Below, piece by piece: positions 38,774-47,226 of a stretch of DNA of 64,000 nucleotides. Position 1 is the stretch's first letter. Each line of letters begins with the position of its first letter. The position numbers were made by a program, and so were the translations under genes. This stretch comes from Methylobacterium sp. Leaf123 (lineage in GTDB: Bacteria > Pseudomonadota > Alphaproteobacteria > Rhizobiales > Beijerinckiaceae): the NCBI RefSeq assembly GCF_001423405.1, contig NZ_LMNS01000002.1:1-64000 (forward strand), given 5' to 3'. The notes below the pieces were generated by a model. It worked only from the letters and a program-made list of their open reading frames with translations. It did no database searches and was not told the origin of the DNA.

Positions 38774-39897
38774 CCCGCCGTCTGATCCTCGCGGTGCTGC
38801 TCGGCCTGCTCACCGGCCTCGGCTTTGCCGTGATGACGGGTTCGGCCCGGGCGAGCGGCACCCGCATCAAGGACATCGCGACGCTCAAGGGCGTGCGCGA
38901 CAACCAGCTTTTCGGCTACGGCCTCGTCACCGGCCTTCAGGGCACCGGCGACACCCTGCGCAACGCGCAGTTCACCGAGCAGTCGCTGCAATCGCTGCTC
39001 GACCGGCTCGGCATCAACGTGCGCGACGCCCGCCTGCGCACCCGCAACATCGCCGCCGTGATGGTGACCGCCGACCTGCCGCCCTATACCGGCACCGGCT
39101 CGCGCATCGACGTCACCGTGACCTCCATGGGCGACGCCACCTCGCTGCGCGGCGGCACGCTGCTGATGACGTCGCTCACCGGCGGCGACGGCCTCGTCTA
39201 CGCGGCAGCGCAAGGCCCGCTCGCGGTCTCCGGCTTCTCGGTGCAGGGCCAGGCCGAGCAATTGACCCAAGGCGTGCCGACGGCGGGCCGCATCCCGAAC
39301 GGCGCGATGATCGAGCGCGAGGTGCCCGGCACCTTCCGCGATCTGCCCGAACTCGTGTTCGAGCTGAAGAACCCCGACTTCAAGACCGCGACCCAGATCT
39401 CCGACGCGATCAACGCGTGGTCGCTCGGCGCCTTCGGCCGGCGCATCGCCAGCGCGCGGGACCAGCGCGCCGTGGTGGTGATGCGCGGGCGCCAGATGGC
39501 CCAGACCCGGCTGGTGGCGCAGATCGGCGACCTGACGATCCAGCCCGACACGCCGGCCCGCGTCGTCGTGGACCAGCGCACCGGCACCGTCGTGATCGGG
39601 CGCAACGTGACGATCTCCACCGTCGCGGTCACCCACGGCAACCTCACGGTGCGGGTCACCGAGGCGCCGGAAGTGTCGCAGCCCGAGCCCTTCTCCAACG
39701 GCCAGACCGTCGTGGTGCCGCGCACCGAAGTCGCGGCGCGGGAGGAGCGCGGCAAGCTCGCCATTCTCGGCGGCTCCGACCTCCAGACGCTGGTGCGCGG
39801 GCTCAATCAGGTCGGGCTGAAGCCCACCGACATCATCGCGATCCTGCAGGCGGTGAAGACCGCCGGCGCCCTCCAGGCGGAGCTTGTGGTGCAGTGA
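38770..39897 (+). CDS. flgI: Flagellar P-ring protein FlgI
   Basis: A 375-residue P-ring subunit with signal peptide, RIKDIATLKGVRDNQLFGYG, LVTGLQGTGDT, NVRDARLRTRNIAAVMVTAD and the ending LVRGLNQVGLKPTDIIAILQ. Presence of FlgI and FlgH agrees with a Gram-negative periplasmic flagellum. The stop overlaps the motE start by one base (TGATG). Confidence 0.97.
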   Translation: MTRRLILAVLLGLLTGLGFAVMTGSARASGTRIKDIATLKGVRDNQLFGYGLVTGLQGTGDTLRNAQFTEQSLQSLLDRLGINVRDARLRTRNIAAVMVTADLPPYTGTGSRIDVTVTSMGDATSLRGGTLLMTSLTGGDGLVYAAAQGPLAVSGFSVQGQAEQLTQGVPTAGRIPNGAMIEREVPGTFRDLPELVFELKNPDFKTATQISDAINAWSLGAFGRRIASARDQRAVVVMRGRQMAQTRLVAQIGDLTIQPDTPARVVVDQRTGTVVIGRNVTISTVAVTHGNLTVRVTEAPEVSQPEPFSNGQTVVVPRTEVAAREERGKLAILGGSDLQTLVRGLNQVGLKPTDIIAILQAVKTAGALQAELVVQ

Positions 39898-40481
39898 TGA
39901 CCGTGACCCTGCGCATCGCCCTGTGCTGGCTCGCCCTCTCCGGCGCCGCGCTCGCGGCCGGCGGCGACCATGCCGACCCGGCCAAGGACGCCGCGATGCG
40001 GGCGCTCGCCGTCCGCGACGCGCCGAAGGAGGTCTCGGCCCAGGATTTCGTCGCCAAGGAGCCGGCCAAGTCCGGCTACTGCGCCAACATCGCGGATGCC
40101 GCCGCCGATGCCCGCTTCGCGTGGCAGAAGGAGCAGCTCGCGGTGATGGAGCGGCAGGTCGAGGAGCGCATCAAGCTGCTCGAAGAGAAGCGGGCCGAGT
40201 ACGAGGCGTGGCTCAAGCGCCGCAACGAGTTCCTGGCCAAGGCCGACGAGAGCGTGGTCGCGGTCTACGCCAAGATGCGGCCCGACGCGGCGGCGCTCCA
40301 ACTCGCCAACATGCCCGACGAGGCGGCCGCCGCCCTGTTGACCAAGCTCAACGCCCGCACCGCGAGCGCCATTCTCTCCGAGATGGAAGCGGCCCGTGCC
40401 GCCGGTCTTGCCCGTGCGATGTCGGAATCCGGCCGCAAGGACGCGACCGCTCCGGCCGTCAAGAAGAACCAGAGGTCGTGA
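39897..40481 (+). CDS. motE: MotC chaperone MotE
   Basis: A 194-residue periplasmic protein with a signal peptide (IALCWLALSGAALAAG), one Cys in SGYCANIADA, a coiled coil (about 85-125, VMERQVEERIKLLEEKRAEY) and an MgtE-N-like helical domain (YAKMRPDAAALQLANMPDEA). In Sinorhizobium MotE dimerises by disulfide and stabilises MotC. Gene order flgI-motE-flgH is the rhizobial one. Confidence 0.88.
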   Translation: MTVTLRIALCWLALSGAALAAGGDHADPAKDAAMRALAVRDAPKEVSAQDFVAKEPAKSGYCANIADAAADARFAWQKEQLAVMERQVEERIKLLEEKRAEYEAWLKRRNEFLAKADESVVAVYAKMRPDAAALQLANMPDEAAAALLTKLNARTASAILSEMEAARAAGLARAMSESGRKDATAPAVKKNQRS

Positions 40482-41188
40482 TGCGCCCCTCCTCCGCCGC
40501 CGTGGCAGTGCTGGCCCTCTCGCTCGGCGCCTGCCAGAGCGATCTCGACCGCCTCGGCCGCCCGCCGCTGCTGACGCCGATCGGCACCGGGCTCAACGCG
40601 CCCCGCGAGCCGCTGCCGACCTCCTTCGGCGCGCTCGGCCCGCGCCACAGCTACCACTCGACCTGGAGCCCGGCGAGCGCCGCGCTCTACCAGGATCCGC
40701 GGGCCCGTGATGTCGGCGACGTCATCACGGTCAGCATCGCCATCAACGACAAGGCGCAGTTCGACAATGCGAGCGAGCGCGGCCGCAGCCAGAAGAGCAG
40801 CCTCGGCTTCGATTTCGGCTACGGCATCTCGGCGCTCAAGGACACGGCCACCGCCGATACCGGCATCCGCTCCGGCACGGAGACCAAGGGCCAGGGCTCG
40901 ATCGACCGCAAGGAATCGCTCAGCCTCTCGGTTGCGGCGGTGGTCACCGAGGTGCTGCCCAACGGCAACGTGCTGATCTCGGGCTCGCAGGAAGTGCGGG
41001 TCAACAACGAGGTCCGCGTCCTCGAAGTCGCCGGCATCGTCCGCCCGCGGGACATCTCGCGCAAGAACACCATCGATTACGACAAGATCGCCGAGGCGCG
41101 CATCTCCTACGGCGGACGCGGGCGCATCACCGACGTGCAGGGCCCGAGCCTGGGCCAGCGGGTCTTCGAGACCGTGGCGCCGTTCTGA
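40481..41188 (+). CDS. flgH: Flagellar L-ring protein FlgH
   Basis: A 235-residue outer-membrane lipoprotein with lipobox SLGACQSD. L-ring motifs: SLYQD-like ALYQDPRARDVGDVITVSIA, LSVAAVVTEVLPNGNVLISG, SQEVRVNNEVRVLEVAGIVRP-type stretch and ISYGGRGRITDVQGPSLGQR. The ATG overlaps the motE stop by one base. Confidence 0.95.
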   Translation: MRPSSAAVAVLALSLGACQSDLDRLGRPPLLTPIGTGLNAPREPLPTSFGALGPRHSYHSTWSPASAALYQDPRARDVGDVITVSIAINDKAQFDNASERGRSQKSSLGFDFGYGISALKDTATADTGIRSGTETKGQGSIDRKESLSLSVAAVVTEVLPNGNVLISGSQEVRVNNEVRVLEVAGIVRPRDISRKNTIDYDKIAEARISYGGRGRITDVQGPSLGQRVFETVAPF

Positions 41189-41200
41189 CGGGGACTGAGC

Positions 41201-41686
41201 ATGGCCGAGAACAAGGATGGCGCGAAGAAGAGCGGCAAGGGCTGGATCGGGGCGCTCGCCCTGGTCACGCTGATCGCCGTCGGCACCGGGGGCGGGCTTG
41301 GCGTCTACCTGCTCGGCACCGTCGAGAAATCGGTCGACCTCAAGCAGCGCGAGGAGGCCGGCAAGGCGGTGAAGGTGCTCAATTACACCGGCGACCTGTC
41401 CCTGCGCAGCGTCGGCTCGGTGGTGGCGAACCTCGCCGAGCCGACCGATTCCTGGGTGCGGATCGAATCCTCCGTCGTCTTCAAGACCGGCACGCTGCCG
41501 AACCCCGACGTGACGCTGGCCGAGATCCGCGCCGACGCGCTGGCCTACCTGCGCACGCTCTCCATGGCGCAGATCGAGGGCGCGAACGGCCTCCAGCACG
41601 TGCGTGAGGATCTCAACGAGCGCGTCGCCACCCGCACCAAGGGAGTGGTGCGCGAACTCATCGTCGAATCGTTGGTGGTCCAGTGA
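41201..41686 (+). CDS. fliL: Flagellar basal body protein FliL
   Basis: A 161-residue inner-membrane protein around the stator. One transmembrane helix (WIGALALVTLIAVGTGGGLG) and a periplasmic domain with SWVRIESSVVFK, LAEIRADALAYLRTLSM and LNERVATRTKGVVRELIVE. The end overlaps fliP by four bases (GTGA). Confidence 0.94.
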   Translation: MAENKDGAKKSGKGWIGALALVTLIAVGTGGGLGVYLLGTVEKSVDLKQREEAGKAVKVLNYTGDLSLRSVGSVVANLAEPTDSWVRIESSVVFKTGTLPNPDVTLAEIRADALAYLRTLSMAQIEGANGLQHVREDLNERVATRTKGVVRELIVESLVVQ

Positions 41687-42465
41687 GGCTGTCGCGCGCG
41701 ATCCTCGTCACCGCCGGCCTCGCCCTGGCGACCGGCCTCACGGCCTCAGCCGCGCTGGCGCAGGGGGCCTCCCCCGGCGGCGTCACCGGCGTGCCGGGCC
41801 TCGACGCGCTGCTGCCGCCCGGCAACGGGGCGGCGTCCGGGCGCATCATCCAGCTCGTCGCGCTGCTCACCGTGCTGTCGCTGGCGCCGGGCCTGCTCGT
41901 GATGGTCACGAGCTTCACGCGCTTTGCCGTCGCCTTCTCGTTCCTGCGCTCGGGGCTCGGCCTGCAGAGCACGCCGGCCAACCTGTTCCTCGTCTCGCTC
42001 GCCCTGTTCATGACCTTCTACGTCATGGCGCCGACCTTCGACCGGGCCTGGAACGAGGGCGTGAAGCCGCTGCAGGAGAACCGCATCAGCGAGGAGGAGG
42101 CGTTCGGCAAGATCGTCGATCCGTTCCGCGAGTTCATGTCCCAGCACGTGCGCCCGAAGGACCTTCAGACTTTCACGGATCTCGCGAGCCGCAACTTCCC
42201 CAAGGCCGAGGCCGGCGAGAAGATCGACCTGCGCATCCTGATCCCCGCCTTCATGATCTCGGAGCTGCGCCGGGGCTTCGAGATCGGCTTCCTGATCGTG
42301 CTGCCCTTCCTCGTCATCGACATCATCGTCTCCACCATCGTGATGTCGATGGGCATGATGATGCTGCCGCCGACCGTGATCTCGCTGCCGTTCAAGGTGC
42401 TGTTCTTCATCCTGATCGACGGCTGGAACCTGCTGGTCAGCGGCTTGGTGCGGTCGTTCTTCTGA
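41683..42465 (+). CDS. fliP: Flagellar export gate protein FliP
   Basis: A 260-residue protein with cleaved signal and four membrane helices. Hallmarks: LLTVLSLAPGLLVMVTSFTR, FSFLRSGLGLQSTPANLFLV, FMTFYVMAPTFDRAWNEG, PAFMISELRRGFEIGFLIV and GMMMLPPTVISLPFKVLFFI. It starts with GTG, coupled to fliL. Its partners fliQ, fliR and flhA are not in the window. Confidence 0.97.
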   Translation: MRLSRAILVTAGLALATGLTASAALAQGASPGGVTGVPGLDALLPPGNGAASGRIIQLVALLTVLSLAPGLLVMVTSFTRFAVAFSFLRSGLGLQSTPANLFLVSLALFMTFYVMAPTFDRAWNEGVKPLQENRISEEEAFGKIVDPFREFMSQHVRPKDLQTFTDLASRNFPKAEAGEKIDLRILIPAFMISELRRGFEIGFLIVLPFLVIDIIVSTIVMSMGMMMLPPTVISLPFKVLFFILIDGWNLLVSGLVRSFF

Positions 42466-42497
42466 TCCTCGACTTGCGAATATCCCGCCCAACAGCC

Positions 42498-42606
42498 TCA
42501 TCCTGAGGAGCCCGCGTCAGCGGGCCTCGAAGGATCCTCCAGATCCAGCGCGATCCCTGGAACACCCTTCGAGGCCTTCGCTTCGCGAAGGCACCTCAGG
42601 ATGAGG
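42498..42606. repeat. 109-bp inverted-repeat element, copy 2
   Basis: Same length and roughly 94 percent identical by eye to the copy at 30711-30819. Terminal inverted repeats CTCATCCTGAGG (42498-42509) and its complement (42595-42606). It lies between convergent gene ends, after fliP and before the end of the minus-strand gene at 42660. Confidence 0.9.
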
Positions 42607-42659
42607 AAGAGGGTTGGATCAATACGACAGGCCGAACGCGATCGGTGTCCCGGCCGCGG

Positions 42660-43376
42660 TCAGCCGCGATAGGACCAGAGATCGCGCCCGAACGTCCGGA
42701 TCAGACCCGCGTGCAGGCCGTTCAGGCGCGCCAAAGCCGCCGACGCCTGAGCGGCAATCGCCCCCGCCTCGGCGGAGACAACGACGTCCGCCTCCGCGTC
42801 CGGATCGCCCTCGGCGATGAAGAGGGTTCCGTCGCGGACAAGGATGCGGATGAACCAGCCCTGGTCGATCGCATCCCAGACCATGCCGTCGGGCCCCGCA
42901 TCGGCGAGCGCCGTGAGAAGCGCGGCGGTTTGCGGCACGTCATCGGTCCAGGGGAAGGAAACGACCGGTTGGCCGGCCTCCAGCAGTAGCGGCGTGACCG
43001 AGAAATACGGAAACGGCTGCGCCAGGACCGTCAGCTTGCCGTGACGGCGCGCCGTGGCGATCAGCCCCTCGTAATGGGCGGCGAGCGCGGCCTCGCGGCC
43101 CGGCAGATCGAGCGTCGCCGCCAGATGCGGGACACGGCACGGCAGGTCGGCCGGGTCGAGGGGAACCCGCAGACGCTCCCAATCGGCCGGGCCAATGTCG
43201 TTCTCCGGGCCGATGAAGAGGCTGTCGGCGATGCGGAAGGCGGCATCGCATCGGAACGGACCGAGCGGCCGCGCCCGCGTCATCCAGGCCTCGTCCGAGC
43301 TCTCCTCGATCATCGCCGGCTCCCACCACACGCAGACCTGTCGCGCCGCAATCCCCGCGCAAGGGTGAGCCCTCAT
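42660..43376 (-). CDS. Unknown protein inserted in flagellar cluster
   Basis: A 238-residue soluble protein that I do not recognise. It has no signal or membrane helix. Visible segments are EPAMIEESSDEAWMTRARPL, RIADSLFIGPENDIGPADWE, YFSVTPLLLEAGQPVVSFPW and GWFIRILVRDGTLFIAEGD. It runs against the flagellar genes on both sides, which breaks the fliP and fliF units, and the repeat element sits beside its 3' end. A second ATG (MIEESS) about 20 residues in could be the true start. Confidence 0.65.
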   Translation of the reverse strand: MRAHPCAGIAARQVCVWWEPAMIEESSDEAWMTRARPLGPFRCDAAFRIADSLFIGPENDIGPADWERLRVPLDPADLPCRVPHLAATLDLPGREAALAAHYEGLIATARRHGKLTVLAQPFPYFSVTPLLLEAGQPVVSFPWTDDVPQTAALLTALADAGPDGMVWDAIDQGWFIRILVRDGTLFIAEGDPDAEADVVVSAEAGAIAAQASAALARLNGLHAGLIRTFGRDLWSYRG

Positions 43377-43422
43377 TCAAGCTGACGAAGCGTGTCAGGT
43401 TGCCAACGGGGTCGGTCCGGGG

Positions 43423-45114
43423 ATGTTCGGTCGCGAGCAAGCCGAAAGATTGTGGAGCAACATCGTCGATCTCGGCGCGAGGCGGCTGATCGCCCTCGGG
43501 CTGGTCGGCCTCTTGGTGTTTCTCGGCGTGGGTGTCGGCGCCTACTACCTCAGCCGTCCGGCGCAGGAGATGCTCTATACGGGCCTGTCCCGTGAGGACG
43601 TGTCGCGCATCGGCGGCGTGCTCAAGGATAACGGCATCCCGTTCGACGTGTCGTCCGACGGTACCGCCGTGCTCGTCTCCTTCGGCCACACCGCGCAGGC
43701 GCGGATGCTGCTGGCTGAGAAGGGCCTGCCGCAGAGCTCCAAGTCCGGCTACGAGCTGTTCAACGATCTCGGCTCGCTCGGCATGACCTCGTTCATGCAA
43801 GAAGTGACCCGTGTGCGGGCGCTCGAGGGCGAGATCGCCCGCACCATCCAGGGCATGAAGGGCGTGCGCGCCGCCCGCGTCCACTTGGTGCTTCCCGACC
43901 GCGGCTCGTTCCGCCGCGACCAGCAGCCGGCCTCCGCCTCCGTGGTGGTCCGCACCGAGCCTGCCGACGACGTGTCCGGCGCGCAGGCGATCCGCCAGCT
44001 CGTCGCCTCGGCGATCCCCGGCATGAAGCCCGACCGCGTCACCGTGATCGGCTCGGAGGGTACGGTGCTGCTCGCGGGCGACGATGCCGGCACGGCGCCC
44101 ACCGGCAAGATGGCGACGCTGGAGAAGTCCGTGAGCCGCGAGATGCAGGACAACATCCGCCGCACGCTCGCGCCCTATCTCGGCGTCGGCAATTTCGAGA
44201 TCAGCGTCGCGACCCAGCTCAACACCGACAAGACGAGCACGAACGAGACCATCTTCAACCCCGACCAGCGGGTGGAGCGCTCGGTGCGCTCGGTGCGCGA
44301 GAGCGAGAACGGGCAGAACCGCAACAGCCAGCGCCCGACCAGCGCGCAGGAGAACCTGCCCGACCAGCGCACCCGCTCGGACGGCAACGACCAGTCGAGC
44401 AACGAAAGCTCGAAGAAGGAAGACCTCACCAATTACGAGATCTCCCAGAAGACGATTCAGACGGTGAGCGACGGCTACGCCATCCGCCGCCTCTCGGTCG
44501 CGGTGCTGGTCAACCGCTCGCGGCTGACCGCGCTCGCCGGGCCCGACGACAAGGCGAGCCTCGACAAGCAGATCGCCGAGATCGAGGAGCTGGTGGGCTC
44601 GGCCGCGGGCTTCAACAAGGAGCGCGGCGACACGATCAAGGTCGCCGCCGTCGGCTTCGTCAATGACGGCCAGCCGATGGAGCCGGTTCCGCCGCTCTCC
44701 CTCACCGACGTGATGATGAAGCAGTCCGGCACGCTCATCAACGCGGCGACGATCCTCGTCGTGGCGGGCCTGCTGATCTGGTTCGGCCTGCGCCCGGCGC
44801 TCCGCGCGATCCTGGCCACGCCGGAGACCGCCCAGAGCGAGGTCGCGGCGCTTGCCGGCCCCGAGGGCGCACCCGCGCTCGCGGCCAGCATGGCGGCCGA
44901 CGGCACGATGGCGCTGGCCGCACCGGGGGCAGCCCTTCCCGGTTCCAGCGAGGCGGGCAAGCTCTCCGCGCCGGGCGTCGCCGGCCTGCTGGAGGAACTG
45001 GAAGACAAGATGGCCCGCTCGCCGCAGAAGCGGCTGGAGCAGCTCATCGACATCGACGAGGAGCAGGTCGCGGCCGTGCTCAAGCGCTGGCTCATGCGTG
45101 AGGAGGCGGCGTGA
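43423..45114 (+). CDS. fliF: Flagellar MS-ring protein FliF
   Basis: A 563-residue membrane ring protein. First transmembrane helix LIALGLVGLLVFLGVGVGAY, ring-building motifs YTGLSREDVSRIGGVLKDNG, KSGYELFNDLGSLGMTSFMQ, RVHLVLPDRGSFRRDQQPAS; second helix LINAATILVVAGLLIWFGL; C-terminal FliG-binding tail. First gene of the fliF-fliH-motB-motC-fliK unit. Confidence 0.97.
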   Translation: MFGREQAERLWSNIVDLGARRLIALGLVGLLVFLGVGVGAYYLSRPAQEMLYTGLSREDVSRIGGVLKDNGIPFDVSSDGTAVLVSFGHTAQARMLLAEKGLPQSSKSGYELFNDLGSLGMTSFMQEVTRVRALEGEIARTIQGMKGVRAARVHLVLPDRGSFRRDQQPASASVVVRTEPADDVSGAQAIRQLVASAIPGMKPDRVTVIGSEGTVLLAGDDAGTAPTGKMATLEKSVSREMQDNIRRTLAPYLGVGNFEISVATQLNTDKTSTNETIFNPDQRVERSVRSVRESENGQNRNSQRPTSAQENLPDQRTRSDGNDQSSNESSKKEDLTNYEISQKTIQTVSDGYAIRRLSVAVLVNRSRLTALAGPDDKASLDKQIAEIEELVGSAAGFNKERGDTIKVAAVGFVNDGQPMEPVPPLSLTDVMMKQSGTLINAATILVVAGLLIWFGLRPALRAILATPETAQSEVAALAGPEGAPALAASMAADGTMALAAPGAALPGSSEAGKLSAPGVAGLLEELEDKMARSPQKRLEQLIDIDEEQVAAVLKRWLMREEAA

Positions 45115-45845
45115 TGGACGCAGTCTTCGCCCGCCACCTGCCGGACTTCTCCGCCCCGCCCCCGCCGCCTGCAGCGCTCGCCGACGAGCCGGATTTTTCC
45201 GGGGCGTGGTTCCGCGCGCCCGTCGCCGCGGAGCCGGCCCCCCCGGCGCCGATCGAGATCCAGGCCGAGATCGAACCCTTCCTGCCCCGCGCCGCCGCAG
45301 CCACCCTGCGGCCGACGGAGGATCGCGAGGCGCTGATCGCCGCCGCCGAGGCGCGCGGGCGCGAGCAGGGCCGGGCCGAGGCGCTGGACGAGTGGTCGGC
45401 GCAAGCCGCGCACGAGCGCGCGGCGCAGCAGGCCCTCTTCGAGGAGGGATTGGTGCAAGCCCGCCGCGATTGGACCGAGGCGCAGAGCGAGATCCTGGCC
45501 GGCGGCTTCGTCTCCGCCCTGCAGGCGCTCGACGCCACGCTGTCGGACCGGGTCGCGCGGCTGATCGCGCCGGTCCTGGGCCAGGCGCTGCAACGGCAGG
45601 CGCTGGATGAACTCGGCGCCGCCCTCAAGCGCATCCTGGCCGAGCCGCAGCACGCGGCGGTGCAGGTGCGCGGGCCGGACGATCTGATCGCGGCGCTCGC
45701 TGCGCGGCTTGGCGGCGTCTCGGCCGGCATCGCTTTCGAGGCGGCCGAGGGGCCGGAGGTGACGGTGCGTGCGGGCGAGACCGTGATCGAGACCGAACTC
45801 GCGGCCTGGAGCCGCCTGATCACCGCCGCGATCGCGGAGGCGTAA
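45111..45845 (+). CDS. fliH: Flagellar assembly protein FliH-like
   Basis: A 244-residue protein, coupled to fliF by a four-base overlap. The N-terminal 85 residues are Pro/Ala-rich; the middle is a helical, coiled-coil region (AEARGREQGRAEALDEWSAQ) with the GxxxG-like spacing of FliH, and the C-terminus resembles the FliH/SctL domain. FliH holds the ATPase FliI; fliI is not in the window. Sequence identity to model FliH proteins is low, so position supports the call. Confidence 0.8.
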   Translation: MMDAVFARHLPDFSAPPPPPAALADEPDFSGAWFRAPVAAEPAPPAPIEIQAEIEPFLPRAAAATLRPTEDREALIAAAEARGREQGRAEALDEWSAQAAHERAAQQALFEEGLVQARRDWTEAQSEILAGGFVSALQALDATLSDRVARLIAPVLGQALQRQALDELGAALKRILAEPQHAAVQVRGPDDLIAALAARLGGVSAGIAFEAAEGPEVTVRAGETVIETELAAWSRLITAAIAEA

Positions 45846-45846
45846 G

Positions 45847-47226
45847 ATGTCCGACCACCCGCAAGAAATCATCATCATCAAGCGCCACGGCGACCACGAG
45901 GAGGGCCATCACGGCGGCGCCTGGAAGATCGCGCTCGCCGACTTCATGACGGCGATGATGGCGCTGTTCCTCGTGATGTGGCTGATCAACTCCACCAGCA
46001 AGGAGCAGAAGCAGACCATCGCCGAGTACTTCAACCCGGTGAAGCTCGCCGAGGTCACCCACGACCGCAAGGGCGTGAACGACCCGCAGGACACGCCCAA
46101 CGACCCCGCCCCCTCCGGCAAGGGCAAGGGCGACGGCGGCAATGCCGAGGGCAAGGGCGACGCGGCCGGCGCGCCGGGCAGCCGTGCCCGCGAATCCGCC
46201 CTGTTCCAAGACCCCTACGCGGTGCTCGCCAAGCTGGCCGCGGAGGCCGAGGCCGCCGGGCCGGAAGCCGCAAGCGCGGATGCGAGTGCACTCGAACTCG
46301 GACAGCCGGGCGTGGCCGGCGGCGAGACCGGACGCGATCCGTTCGACCCGCTCTACTGGCAGGTCGCAGCCCTGCCGCGTCGCCGCACGGACAATCCCGG
46401 CGCCCTCGACACCGCCGCCGCCGCGCCGGCCGGGGCCCGCCTCGACGCGCGGGCGCAGGCCGCCGGCTCCAAGCCCAAGGAGCCCCAGAAGGAATCGGCC
46501 AAGGACGTCGCCCGCCAGAGCCTGAACGATGCCATGCGGCAGGCCGGCGTGAAGCTCGCCTCGGCCGAGCCGATGCCGCTGACGGTTCCAAACGTCCAAC
46601 CGGCCGAGCCCGCCAAGCCCTCGACCGAGGCGGCCGCGGTCGCGTCCCCGGCCGACACCCAGCCGGCCCCGCCCGAACCGACGCTTCTGGCGAAAGCCGA
46701 GGCACCTCCGGCCAAGGAGTTGGCGGCGGGCGCCGATCAAGCCGCGAAGGCGGCCGAGACCGCGGCGCTCTCCGCGCTGAAGGCCGAGATCGCGCGGGCC
46801 GTGCCGTCGCTGCCCGACGGGGCGCCCGCGCCGCAGGTCGAAGTGCGCCGCACCGGCGAGGGCGTGCTCATCAGCATCACCGACGAGATCAATTTCAGCA
46901 TGTTCGGAATCGGCTCGGCCGAGCCGACGCCGAAGGTGGTCAAGGCGCTGGAGCGTATCGCCAAGATCCTCAACAGCCGCCCCGGCCAAGTCGTCGTGCG
47001 CGGCCATACCGACGGCCGCCCGTTCCGCTCGGAGAGCTACGACAACTGGCGCCTGTCGTCGGCGCGGGCGCAGATGGCCTCCTACATGCTCGTGCGCGGC
47101 GGCCTCGACGAGGCCCGCATCGACCGCATCGAGGGCCATGCCGATCGCCAGCCCCGCATCCCCGCCAACCCGAAGGCCGCCGAGAACCGCCGCATCGAAA
47201 TCCTGCTGCGGGGACTGCCGGAATGA
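45847..47226 (+). CDS. motB: Flagellar stator protein MotB
   Basis: A 459-residue stator subunit. The N-terminal helix carries the essential proton-binding Asp32 in WKIALADFMTAMMALFLVMW. A long Pro/Ala-rich region (about 65-320) is much larger than in enteric MotB, a trait of rhizobial MotB. The C-terminal OmpA-like peptidoglycan domain has VVRGHTDGRPFRSESYDNW, LSSARAQMASYML and NRRIEILLRG. It ends in a four-base overlap with motC. Confidence 0.95.
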   Translation: MSDHPQEIIIIKRHGDHEEGHHGGAWKIALADFMTAMMALFLVMWLINSTSKEQKQTIAEYFNPVKLAEVTHDRKGVNDPQDTPNDPAPSGKGKGDGGNAEGKGDAAGAPGSRARESALFQDPYAVLAKLAAEAEAAGPEAASADASALELGQPGVAGGETGRDPFDPLYWQVAALPRRRTDNPGALDTAAAAPAGARLDARAQAAGSKPKEPQKESAKDVARQSLNDAMRQAGVKLASAEPMPLTVPNVQPAEPAKPSTEAAAVASPADTQPAPPEPTLLAKAEAPPAKELAAGADQAAKAAETAALSALKAEIARAVPSLPDGAPAPQVEVRRTGEGVLISITDEINFSMFGIGSAEPTPKVVKALERIAKILNSRPGQVVVRGHTDGRPFRSESYDNWRLSSARAQMASYMLVRGGLDEARIDRIEGHADRQPRIPANPKAAENRRIEILLRGLPE

